Origin: Anisus vortex
Taxonomy: Eukaryota > Mollusca > Gastropoda > Planorbidae
DNA: 64,000 bases
Reading direction: 5' to 3'
NCBI GenBank assembly: GCA_949126835.1
Contig: CASBPS010000037.1
Location: 62,001 to 126,000 of the forward strand
Every line of letters begins with the position of its first letter. Position 1 is the first letter of the stretch. This document shows, in pieces, positions 32,268 to 43,252 of this stretch. A program made the position numbers and the translations under genes. A model generated the notes under the pieces. The model was not told the DNA's origin. It saw nothing but the letters and a program-made list of their open reading frames with translations, and searched no databases.

Positions 32268-33815
32268 ACATTCGAAAATGAAAGACTCCAAGTTCTCAAA
32301 TGGACGTAGAAAATTCCCTTGCCTTCTATTGTTCTAGAACACAAGAAATTATAAATCAATTTCACGCCCATGTCTTTGTGAGAGAATGTAGCCTACTTCA
32401 ATTTTATTTATTTTGACTTTTGGTATAGAAACAGTCGGACTGACACTGAGAGCGTGGACAGAGCCAGAGGTCCCTCACACAGACTTCCGCTCATCTATGG
32501 GCCTACGCCTATGCACATGCTTTATCTATATTGACTATTTGTCACTAACAAATAAATGGCATAACCTCATATCAATTTTAATATTTACAATGTTAAATAA
32601 AACAGTTCATAACCTGGAACTTTCTTAGATAGACGTTTGTTTAAATTATTTATTATCAACACAGTCAAATATTGCGACTGAGAATATATAAACAATCAGT
32701 TGTAATGATATAATTAGGCCTGATATAGATGAGTAAAAAAATAACCTTATTGACCTTTACGAGGTGCCAAATGTTATTAACATGAGATCATTTATTAGAT
32801 CAATACATTGTCATGTAGTTAAAAAACTAAAAGATCTCGTGTCCCTAGAGAAGGACCGTTGCATGGTATTAGCATAAATCAAAGCATTGGTAAGTCAGTT
32901 AGTTCACATTGCGTTGACCTCTTATCTTTTTGGTATGCATGACGTCACAGAGCACGCAACGTAAGTTTCACGACTTTTACTTTTATGTTGCTACTTGAAG
33001 TATAATGTTAGAAAATCGTTAAAATAGTATAATTGTCATTATTGCTGCTTGAATGACACCATTCAATTTTCTCTGTTCAGCTATGATAAAGTAGTGTCGT
33101 TGTTTGATCTTGAATTGATTACTTGTAACGATTTTCGTACAGGCGTCAACATAAAAATGTTCTCGCTACCTTTAATGTCCTTGATTGATTTCCTCTTGAT
33201 GTGTCACTACAGATAGATGACTGCCACCGCTTATATAAGAGATCGCGGACCGAGATCGCTTCCAAAGAGAAAGCTGCCAGCATAAAATGATGTCACTGAC
33301 GCTATTGTTATTGTTGTCGTCGTGCAAGACAGGCCGACTTTCATACCCTCTTCCGACCAATGATTCTATCAAGTCTGGTTTACAGCAAGAAGTTTATTAT
33401 AGATTAACAATACATATGGTCACAGATACATGGATATACATTGATCTTATATGACTTCATTTTCTCTAAATCACAACATCCATCCAAACATTCTACACAT
33501 ATCTCTAACACTGTTTTTCCTTCCACTCTATACGAACACCCTCTCACCCTGACTGTCCATTACAAACCCCTGACTGTTCGTTACATATACCTGGTCCCCC
33601 GTGCTAACCTCTTCCGTGTCGATGGACAATATTTTTTTGTGTGTTGCCACCTTATGCTATTTATTTGTTAGTGACACTTTTCTTGCACTTGTATTATATG
33701 AGCCCAAGTCAAAAGTTCGTTCCTCAAAACTGATATTTTTAAAATCGCTTTTAAAGGCTCAAAATGCAATGAAATAGTTAAAACTTGGACTCAGTTCACA
33801 CCAAACATGGACAAA
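32268..33815. other. No recognised gene
   Basis: Mixed AT-rich sequence. Short frames at 32413 and 33441 show no domain or splice context. No repeat shared with other parts of the window was noticed. Confidence 0.5.
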
Positions 33816-33819
33816 GAGA

Positions 33820-34770
33820 TAGGGAGGTTTTAATTTAACACACTGGGGTGTCGTTGAAAATGTTATCTACAACACTTTGGAGCGCTCATCATGTTGCTGT
33901 TAAACCAGTGAAAGATAAGTTTGATGAATGTATCACGGCGATTGAAGCTTTATGTGATCCTGGTGATAATTTGGACACAAGAGGTACAGCACATGGACTT
34001 TTACATGCTGTCTGTGATTTCGCGTTTATCTGCTACCTTAAGCTTTGGGCTGATATTCTTGAAGAAGTTAATCTTACACAGCAGTACCGGCCACAGATTA
34101 GGTACTGTGGTACCTGCAGACTAAAGACTTAAGTCTTGATAAAGTGGTGACCAAGTTAGACGCCTTAAGATTGTTTTTGCACGAAAAGCGGATAATTAGT
34201 GGAGCATGCTATTGAACAACATGGGATTTCAATAGAGAGAAGATTAATATTCAAGAAAAGAATGGCAGTGGAAAATTAAGAAATGCTAGAATTTCTATGC
34301 GTGAAGAAAGCAGTAGGGAGATGCTGGAGTGTATTGATCGCTTTCATTCTTAACTCCTGATCAGATCAACAGCGTTGAAGGAATTTGCAGATAAGTTTGA
34401 GGCTCATCAGTCCAAGATTCTACTGTCAGCAAGTGAAAAAGCGTTATTTGTGTCCGTTCCCAAATTAACCTCTTTCTACGATGAGCTATCCAAAGATGAG
34501 CTCTTAAAAGAAATACCACGGCTTAGACACATAAAAGCAGCTGATATTGACTTCAAAAAAGCCATGGACTGGTCAGTATTAGATATTTTGAAAATTCATA
34601 GAATATCTTCCAACACTCTCGCTAGGCCTTCAATTATTTCTAACGGTATGTGTGTCTGTGGCTTCATGCGAACGGAGCTTTTCAAAAGTAATGCTTATAA
34701 AAAGCTATTTACCCTCCACCATAAGACGATACATATGTATATATCGCTTGAATGACTTATCTACCCATTT
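33820..34770 (+). pseudogene. hAT-like transposase remnant, ZMYM1-like C-terminal half
   Basis: The frame at 33848 gives TTLWSAHHVAVKPVKDKFDE (family form TRWSAR-x-DAVKA), IEALCD, DTRGTAHGLLHAV and LWADILEEVN. A shifted frame continues WYLQTKDLSLDKVVTKLDAL and then HGISIERRLIFKKR. The end, in another frame near 34645-34740, reads LFLTVCVSVASCERSFSKVM then LIKSYLPSTI, the hAT dimerisation core (PVS-x-ASGERSFSKL...IK-x-YLRSTM) with one Gly to Cys change. At least three frameshifts and a stop (33832) show a pseudogene. TIRs were not located. Domesticated ZMYM1 proteins share this region, but the breaks favour transposon debris. Confidence 0.82.
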
Positions 34771-35270
34771 ATTATTTCATTTATTTCAACATAAGTTTCA
34801 TGTGAATTAACTTTAAAATATTAGCTATAAAGTCGTATCTTATTGAATCTTAGTCTACCGTTTCAGCTGTTAATATGAGAGACATTATAGTTATCTGTCA
34901 TAGATTACCTTCTTTAGAGCCAACGAACTCAACAATCAACTGAACATAAATTTGTTTGACAAATCCATTGAATCACAGCACTTTAAACGAAAAAAAAACT
35001 TTGAGACATCCTACTAACAACCGAGTGAGCTACATTCTTGCTTGCTTACTCATTAAAGTGCTACTAAAGAAAATGAAACCAGCCATCAAACAATATTTTC
35101 AATGTTTTTAGAAGGTAAAATACATTTATTTATATTGTATGTGTTTGTTAAAATGTCTTGTGAAGTCATACTTTAATTGTTTAATGCTTTGTAAAATTTT
35201 GATTTGCCAGATAATTGTAGTTAATGTTTTATAATAACTATACACTTAATTTCTTTTTCAGAATAGGCCT
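34771..35270. other. No recognised gene
   Basis: AT-rich sequence downstream of the hAT remnant; nothing recognised. Confidence 0.5.
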
Positions 35271-35360
35271 ACTGCCATGGAATTTGGACAATTAATTATC
35301 TGCATTATACAGTTAATTAAAATACATTCAGATGATTAATTGTTCAAATTCCATTGCAGT
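35271..35360. repeat. Imperfect hairpin, 35-nt arms
   Basis: Arms 35271-35305 (ACTGCCATGGAATTTGGACA...) and 35326-35360 (...TGTTCAAATTCCATTGCAGT) are inverted complements with about four mismatches, separated by 20 nt. Size and mismatch pattern could suit a microRNA precursor or a tiny foldback repeat. A pyrimidine-rich acceptor-like CTTTTTCAG ends just upstream at 35261. Confidence 0.6.
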
Positions 35361-37189
35361 ATTTGAGTAGAAAAATAAAAAAACAAGGTGTAATTTGTGG
35401 GAAGCATTTACGTGATCTTCATTGACTTTGTCAAGTCGTTTCGACATGATTACACGAAGTTTCGACGTGATACTGTTACGTGAATTAGAGTCTTTAAATT
35501 CTTTGTATCAATTACATAGTATGAAAAATACGTGAAATGTAGTGGGGCGCCACGTGGTTTTCACTTCGATACGACGTTGTGTGCCCGATCGGAAAGAGTT
35601 AACAAAATAAAGTGTTTTTATACCTGACAAAATGACAACCTAATAATTAGAAATAGAGTGGGCTTGGAGAAACATAAAAATATTGTTTGTTTTTTTCTCC
35701 TATATACATGTATTATTATGCTACCGTAATTGAAAAATTAAATAGGAAAAAACTATGTGTTTGAAATTAATTTTCAAACATAAAATGGAGTTTAATAAAA
35801 AAGAAAGCCGAGAGTCATCAACAGCTCTACGTAGACACCTGTGCCTAACCATCCTTTAGATTATACAAATTGTAATTCATTGAAAAGTTTCTTATCGGAT
35901 CTGTACTAGTGGTTTCTCTATAGACCTTTTCATTTTATTAATTATTCAAAAAAAGAGGTCAATGTCTACGCATGCGCAGTCGCTAGGGGGCAGAAGTTGT
36001 CAATAAAACCTTCTTCGCCTTTGTTATTTTACTGGGGGCCTAGTGGTTTTTAGGCGTAATTATATTAGCTTTTCATTTTACAAAAAAAATAATTCATAAA
36101 AACTTTATACCCAGAAGCTAGGGAGCGAACTGTACTTTTCTTTTACCTTTTGAACCAGTTTTTAACCCAAAAAACATTTATTATTGTTACGTTCCCTAAT
36201 TTTGTCTTTTTTGTTTTCTCCTGTGTTTACTGGAGTGTGCTGATTTCTTTTTTATCTCCCCTGCACCCAGTATTGTTTTGTCTCCCTTTCTGTCCATTGT
36301 GTTGGTCACGCTTGACCGCACGCTGAAGAATGTTTTTTTTTAATTTATATTATTTTTCATTCTGTATTGTATGTACCGATAACCCGGCTTCCCTCGCTTG
36401 AGCACGAGGTTATTTTTTTCTACTTGACACAGTGTGTTGTGTTTCTAGTGAGTCTTGTGACGAGCCTTGAGTCGACCGGTCTTCTGTATGTTTGAGTTTT
36501 CTGTGTGTGCTTTCACCTTTCCTTTGTACTTAGTGCTTTTCTTTGTAAGTAGTAATTTGTATTAGATTATCTATTGTATTGTATTTTAGAATTGTATTAT
36601 AATATTCTTGTGTACTGTATTTTAGAGTTTGGATTTGTATTACAATTTTCTTGTGTACTGTGTTGTAAATTATATATAGTAATCGTCTAATTCTTTATTA
36701 AATAACAAAAGTATTTTGTTCATCTTACATCTTGACTTTAGAGTATTTTTGTTTTGAGTTACTTTTTATTTAATTAATTAATACAAAGAGTAGAAATTTA
36801 GTTTATTCTTTTGGGGGTTAATGTAAGATACTCTTCTCTTTATTACGTTGTAACGAGCCATTGATACAAATTTAATTGATACGTAATAATTATACATTCT
36901 AGGCCTAATGCGTCTATGGTTACCATGTCACCATGTTTATACAGATTGGCGTCGAGCGATCAGTAAATCGTCTTTAAGCATACAAATAAAATCTAACATA
37001 GTTATATATTTATAAAGCTTTGTTTGTGTTGAAGTATCAACGCGTAGGCTATATTGTATTAAGTTATTATTTGTAGCAATAGAAATCGTAACTTTTAATT
37101 ATTTTTATTTTTTTTATCGTTCGATTTCGATGTCTTAAAAGAACCTTGAAAATCCAAAGTCCCAAAGTTATAAGCTCATCACAGTTTGA
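35361..37189. other. No recognised gene
   Basis: Includes a TGTTACG-started segment near 36186 that resembles LTR starts elsewhere in the window, with promoter-like and T-rich sequence to about 36720, but no matching end or target duplication could be found. Confidence 0.4.
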
Positions 37190-38075
37190 TTCTGAAAAGG
37201 CCTAGGTCTATGTCCCATAGGCCTATGCTATTGTTTGACTTGTTCTGGGGTTTTATCGTTAAAATATTGTATGTAGAAGTAGTTAAGCGGGATTATAACA
37301 TATTAGTAGGCCTAAACCTAGCTATAGGCTATATATTATAGGCCCTAATAGGCTAAGCTAAAGTAGCCTAAAGGCCTATATAAATTATAAATATAGGCTT
37401 ATGGCTTATAGGCTTATAGGATAGGCCTATAATAGCTATTATTTAATATAATATAGCATATCGAATCGGCCTATCATATATAGTTTACTATAATAGGCCT
37501 AATTATTAGCCTGCCTATAGGCCTAGGCCTATTACTATTAGCCTATAAGCCTATTATAGTAGCCTAAAGGTTATAAGCTTAAACAGTTTAAACTATTAAA
37601 CAATTGAAACTATTTACTATAGAAAAGTGTTGATTAACCGATTGCGATTGCATGAAATAATTAAGCGAATATGAAGGTAGACTATGCTATATATTAGATA
37701 TTTGCTAACAGGTGCGTGTTTTCTTCATGAATTTTTAGTTATAGGCCTGTTATTGAATATTATTTCATGCATAGGTTTAATGAAATGACAATATGAATAG
37801 ACCTATATATCTATAGGCCTATCATATTCAATAAGAAAAACATAGGCCTTAGGCCTACGCCGACATACGGTCATAGGCCCGACTATACGACATAGGCCTA
37901 AATATATTATTATATTAGCCTCTTCCGACGAACAATATATATATTTTTAAAATTTAACATAATATTTGCTATGGCTATGGCTATGGTTTTTATTAATCAA
38001 AACGAGCGATCTAGGTCTAGGGCTAAGTTAAGCAATAGCTTGAATAACCGACAGTAATAAAAGCATTATAGGCCT
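37190..38075. repeat. Cluster of AGGCCT / TAGGCCTA palindromes
   Basis: About fifteen AGGCCT cores, most within TAGGCCTA, occur in about 880 bp, with many related TATAGGC and GCCTATA words between them. The tract has no open frame. Spacing is irregular, so it is not a simple tandem array. Confidence 0.7.
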
Positions 38076-39029
38076 AATTATTATTTTTTCGACACAAAAC
38101 TAGTTCTAAACGTAATTTTTTTTTTACATTGAAGAAACTCAACAAAAAGTAATGATGACACAGTGATCACGATAGAATCGACCATAATATTAAGGTCCAA
38201 AGCATAGAATCCAGATCTAAAAAAAAAATTTCTTAAAGAAAAACAGAAGCTCTAAACGTTATTTTTCAACAATTCCCTTCCTAGGTTCTCAGTTTATGGT
38301 CTCCATGTGTTTTTATGGTTTAAAGTTCAAAAACAACTATAATAAAATTAAAAAACCCCAACACCTTTAGTAAAATACTATATGGAAAGAAGAAACAAAA
38401 ATCTTTGTGCCCCCAAAAGAAATATAATATGTCAGTGAGTCTCAAGACCACGCCTCTTTTCCGGGGTCAAACTAAAAAGGTCTATACAAGTGTGGGCTGC
38501 TGTCGTTAGTGAAGAAGAAGAAGGAAGAAACATATGCAACACCGTCGTCTGCAACTGTAGCAATGGGGTCTCTAGTGATCTGGACATAAAAGCTGCATCG
38601 ACAGACAATGGAGCTAATCCCAATGCCGCCATCTATGGCTGTAATTTCCCCATTTACCCTATAGTGCTATGAAAGTTATTGAAGTTAAGATGAAGCAGTG
38701 CAGGTCTTTGAAACGGACATCTTTGTTCGTGGATCAGTCCGATGCATACATACATTCGATTTTATTCCTAGAGATGACGTAGTGGATGCTGTTGAAGTAG
38801 GCCTACTTGTAGATGCCATTGGTGAAGTACACCAGCTAATGCCTGAGCGTCTGTCAGATTTTGAACACACTTTGTGAAAAAATGGACAAAAGACTTTAAA
38901 AGTATGGATATTATTTGTTCAGACACCGTGAGAAAGGCTGGCCATTAATAACATTAAACTTATGAGGTATATAATTTAAAAAAAAAACATCTACGGGATT
39001 GTTTTATTGTTGCGCTAATTAATGAGTTC
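38076..39029. other. Region with two unidentified coding-like frames
   Basis: The frame 38490-38672 (ATG-started, 60 codons, N-terminal SEEEEGRN) and the frame 38689-38877 (62 codons without ATG, containing FETDIFVRGSVRCIHTFDFI and DDVVDAVEVGLLVDAIGEVH) lie 16 bp apart. The base composition is less AT-rich than the surroundings. The second frame looks like real protein but I recognise no family. They may be pieces of one decayed gene or transposon. Confidence 0.3.
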
Positions 39030-39034
39030 AATAT

Positions 39035-40547
39035 TGTGGCGTTTTGGGGTCTCTAACACAGATTAACGCCACATGAAATTAAGGAAGATTTCATATAATA
39101 TAATCTACTCTGATAAAGAGTAGTCTTCGCTTAGCCATCGCCTGTACAAATTTGCTTACAATTATAGCCACTACTAAGTGAATGATTAAATGCACATATC
39201 TACCTATCATTATCACTACTTAATCACTTAATCATTTAGCTCTTGCACATGTAACATATTTTATGTATTTTTACATTGCTTATTCGTTGTCAGTATTCAT
39301 TTTATGCTTACATGTATATCAATATTCTCATATGATATTGCTATTATCGTTTCTAATGTTATCATTTATTGCTATAATTATTATGCTAAATTAGTGTATA
39401 TCATCCCTCGTGAACATACCACGCACACGTGCGAAATACACCAGGGTCACGCATGACGCAATCATGCTTGTTTTCGCCAGCCCTGACCTTTCTTCCCCCC
39501 CCTTTCCCCTTCTCCCGCCACCCATCGCCTAAACTCAAAGGATGTAACATGTATGCAAAATTTACCTCTCAGTGTCCAATCTCCCTGGTCGAATCTTCTT
39601 TGATGTACAACGTCAAAATGCCGCCGGCCGAGGAAACAGCGCCCTTGATGACCCACAGCACGCCCCCTTCATCATCCCACCGCACCCATTCTCCCATCCG
39701 CCTCGCCAGGTACCCCCACCCTTTCCCTCTCCCCCCGACTCTACCTCGCCATTGTTGTATCAAACTCAAACGATGAAGTAACAGTAACAGGCTGACCATC
39801 TACCTCGCCATTGTTGTATCAAACTCAAACGATGAAGTAACAGTAACAGGCTGACCATCTACCTCGCCATTGTTGTATCAAACTCAAACGATGAAGTAAC
39901 AGTAACAAGCTGACCAATCGCATGCTCGATATAGATGTCTGACCATTTTCCTTCCACGTGAAAACCCACGCTTGAGATGTACATTACCCTAGAAATGTAA
40001 TTTTACCGTTTTACCGGTACGTCAGTCTGACTGAAGGAGCCGTGAGGGCTGGGACGCCTGGAGCTCCGGTAGTAAAGAGACTGACTTAAGGGTGCGCCTG
40101 ACACGCGGCCCTGAGTCTCCTGAGGACTATGTTTTATGTATAGTTTATGCCTACTGTATTGGATTATATCTGTTCAGCTAATGATTCATTTGCTCATGAC
40201 ATTCATCATTGATTACATATTTTCATGTGAATAAAATCTTCAGTGTTTTACAATACGTCTTACTCATTGATAGAATACTTGTGTGTGACGTCCAGTAAAA
40301 GTGTCAATTAGTCAACAATTTAACTCAACATACGTATTAACGAGCCAAACGAAACCTGGATATAAATTTTGTCTTAAAAATTACCTAGAATTCATCTGCA
40401 CTTCGGGACCAAAATACTCCTAGAAAACCTGCCAAAATCACCCTCCCCATCACCCTGTGTACCTGCTGAGTTATTAACTAAGTCTGCACTGATAGCCTAT
40501 GCTAATTAAGGGCTCTGTGACGCATCAACTTAGACCTGCACGTCACA
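39035..40547 (+). mobile_element. Solo LTR (family 2), 1513 bp, with 5-bp target duplication
   Basis: It starts TGTGGCGTTTTGGGG and ends ...CTGCACGTCACA, with AATAT at 39030-39034 and 40548-40552. It shares ends and the distal block with 9987-11315. It contains a C-rich middle and three tandem copies of a 59-bp unit at 39740-39916. No coding region is present. Confidence 0.85.
39740..39916 (+). repeat. 59-bp tandem repeat, three copies
   Basis: Units begin TCTACCTCGCCATTGTTGTA at 39740, 39799 and 39858 and are nearly identical; the third differs by GG to AG near its end. The homologous LTR at 9987 lacks the array, so it is a recent expansion. Confidence 0.9.
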
Positions 40548-40789
40548 AATATTTTATTTCATTTTTATTTCAACATTGTCTTAGGTTACACAAAGATGTT
40601 GTCTATTAGTTAATATGTTGTTGTTTTTTTGCTTACACTTATTAAAACCTATTTTAGTTAATATTAGGAACTAAATTTATTTATAATGATAATTACGCTC
40701 AAAAGTTTAAATTCCTTAATTTTGTTTCGATTTTAGCATGACATATCGACGAGACTAATTAACGCTTTATTCTTTGTCACTGCTTCTCT

Positions 40790-41088
40790 TTATCTTGAGC
40801 CAAAGTCATCCAATAGCTGAAAATAAAAGCAGTTTTAAAACAACTAGGCAAATGTACTCTAATCCCATAAACATAGTTTAGCATTTGATTTTTTTTTCTA
40901 GTTATTCATAAATTGGAATTTAAATATTCTACTCACCATAAAAATAGGTGCTACTGGTGTACAATCATCTTTGTTAGTATTAAAAGTGCCATGAGAGTCG
41001 ATACAATTTATAGGATCAGATGTTGGTTTAGCATATAAAGTGCCAACGTTAACCAAAAAACATATCACAATAAAAAATTTCATGTTAT
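40790..41088 (-). CDS. Small secreted cysteine-containing protein, two coding exons (family member 3)
   Basis: On the minus strand an acceptor (TTTTTTTTCCAG) ends at 41089. The ATG is 5 nt into the exon, at 41083. Exon A to 40937 has 49 codons: signal peptide MKFFIVICFLVNVGTLYA, then KPTSDPINCIDSHGTFNTNK and DDCTPVAPIFM, ending at donor ATG|GTGAGT. A phase-0 join to acceptor TTTATTTTCAG gives exon B, 40816-40790, encoding LLDDFGSR and a stop. AATAAA follows about 20 nt after the stop (minus strand, 40771-40766), which supports this last exon. A noncoding first exon may end at 41435 (CCCAAA|GTAAGT). The mature peptide would be about 39 residues with two Cys (27 and 41). The CTP-x-x-P piece resembles ACTPGTPP in the gene at 13048. 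If the intron is retained, the frame ends 12 residues later. Function is unknown. Confidence 0.6.
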
Positions 41089-41435
41089 CTGGAAAAAAAA
41101 GATTTTTTTTTTAATTTGAGACTTAAGTTACACTGTTTTGTAGCAATTAAGGTTAACAAGATATATTACATATGTTAAGGAAATGGGGATTGAAAAATAA
41201 TCAGCAGTTATAATTAAATAAATTTTCATACTCTTTAAATACAAATTAGAATTGTATAAATGTTTCATCGTTAATAGTCTGTACCGAAAGAAACAAATGA
41301 TGTCTAATAGCTGAACAATTTCTGTACCGTTAAAACTAAAAAGGTTAAGTCATAAATTAAAATTAACAATAATAATAATTACAATATCGAAATGTAAAAC
41401 CATATAAAGTTTGACAATTTAGAGGTTTACTTACT

Positions 41436-42790
41436 TTGGGTGCTGGCAATCAAAGAACAGTCTTACGTTTAACTAGACTAGTTGAAATCCTTTTGTTGTA
41501 CTAGATCATTAAATGTTTCAACTAAAGTCCGAGACTAAAAATACAATAAAAATATTTGTTTTTAATCCACATAATCAACAATATTTACGATATTATTTTT
41601 ATTTTGTACCATATTGAATTGATTGAACTCACTAATGTTTAAGGTATTAAACTTTTTAGCGTAACATTTTTAACTATATTACATTAACAAACAAAAATAC
41701 TTTGAATTAGCTTCCATAATATGTTAGTTCTATTACAATGTGTCTATTTCTTCTAGGTATCGTGAAATATTTTTAATTAAACAATATTTGAAACTCAGTA
41801 AATATTTTTTTTTTAATATTAACTGCGTACATACAATATAATAACCTTAAAATTCCTGCAAGTCGAAATAATATAGTTCACATAACTAAGATTTAGACTT
41901 AACATTTAACTCTTATACATACTTTTTTTTTTAAATCACTGCGATAGATAGATAAAATTCGTTTTTCATTAATATAGCTCTAAAAATGAGGAACGGTCAT
42001 ACAGTGAAAAATAGAAAAAGCTTTTTTAATTGAACGGGTTAAATAAAGGATACAAAGTACAAAGAATGTCAAAATTGATTAAATGTGAGAAATAATACAG
42101 TGTAAGGGGAGAGGAAAAAAACAACAATATGTCATTTTAAAGCAAACATAGTTTTTTATTGACAAAAATACTGAATAAAAAAAATTATATTTGAACAAAA
42201 ATGGTTTGTATTTAGGCTAACAATCCTTAAAATAACTCTGTAAAACTTTTTTTGCATGTCTGTTTATGGCAAAAAAAATTTCCAAAGGCTTATTGACCCG
42301 ATTTTCTTCACCCTATATCGATCATAAAATTAATATATAAATCTAAAGCCGTTGACGATACTTTTTTTCTTTAATGTGTTAACTCTCCCTCAAAACACAT
42401 AACATTTTAGCCTATTCTGCTAATAATGAGTTAATTACTTGTTTATTTTTGTATATTTTTCTTTATTACCAGTTCCTACTGAAAACACGTATTAAAATAT
42501 TTGAGTGTTTCACATGAAAATGTATTAATTTGATTTTTAAACGCAAAGAAAAATGCACTGATTATATACAAAACACATTTCTTTTAAGTGTTTTTTTTTA
42601 TGTGAATGATATAGATCTAATGTATGCACACTGTCTGAAAATAAATATTATTTATAAGCTAAATTGCCTGGCGTTACCCGGGTGAAAAAAACAGGACTGT
42701 ATAAGGTGCACATAAAAGTTTTATAAATCACAATTAAAAGAAAGCTATAAATCTAATAATAAAATGATTATGATTTTTTACTGAAGACTT
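41436..42790. other. No recognised gene
   Basis: AT-rich upstream region of the secreted gene; it should hold its promoter. A lone minus-strand acceptor-like site near 42634 could not be joined to an upstream exon. Confidence 0.45.
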
Positions 42791-42794
42791 TTAG

Positions 42795-43020
42795 GAATAG
42801 TAATTTTAAATAAATATTGTAATCGTGTAAAAAAAATAGACTAGTATTTTTATTTAACAAAAATCTAAATTGCTCGAAGATTTACAATGTCTTTTGTTTT
42901 TAAAAGTAATATTAATTGAGAAAAATTGTAGAAAAAAAGGTACAGATTAACTGAGAATCGGGCCCGGGACGCCCGCATGGGATTCTGATAGGTTGACCAA
43001 TTATCTAGTGAAGACTTATG
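42795..43020 (-). repeat. Second copy of the possible SINE family 2
   Basis: It shares ATATTGTAATCG and TTTTATTTAACAAAAA with 2435-2485 and has a tRNA-like head on the minus strand (plus-strand GGGCCCGGGACGCCCGCATG). Confidence 0.4.
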
Positions 43021-43166
43021 TCCGATGTGAAAAATCATTAGACAGTATATAGGCCTAGGCCTAGATTGGTCAGTGACACAAAACTCACGTGTTTTCAAAT
43101 TGACCAAAGGAGATTGGTTTACCTACAAACACGAACTATATATTATAATATATAGAGATTAATATA

Positions 43167-43203
43167 TCATCAACATATATAATTGCCGTGAGTTTGTTTG
43201 TTT

Positions 43204-43252
<49 letters not shown>

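Noticed and set aside
36186..36725. Possible further LTR starting TGTTACG
   Set aside because: No convincing CA end, duplication or second copy in the window.
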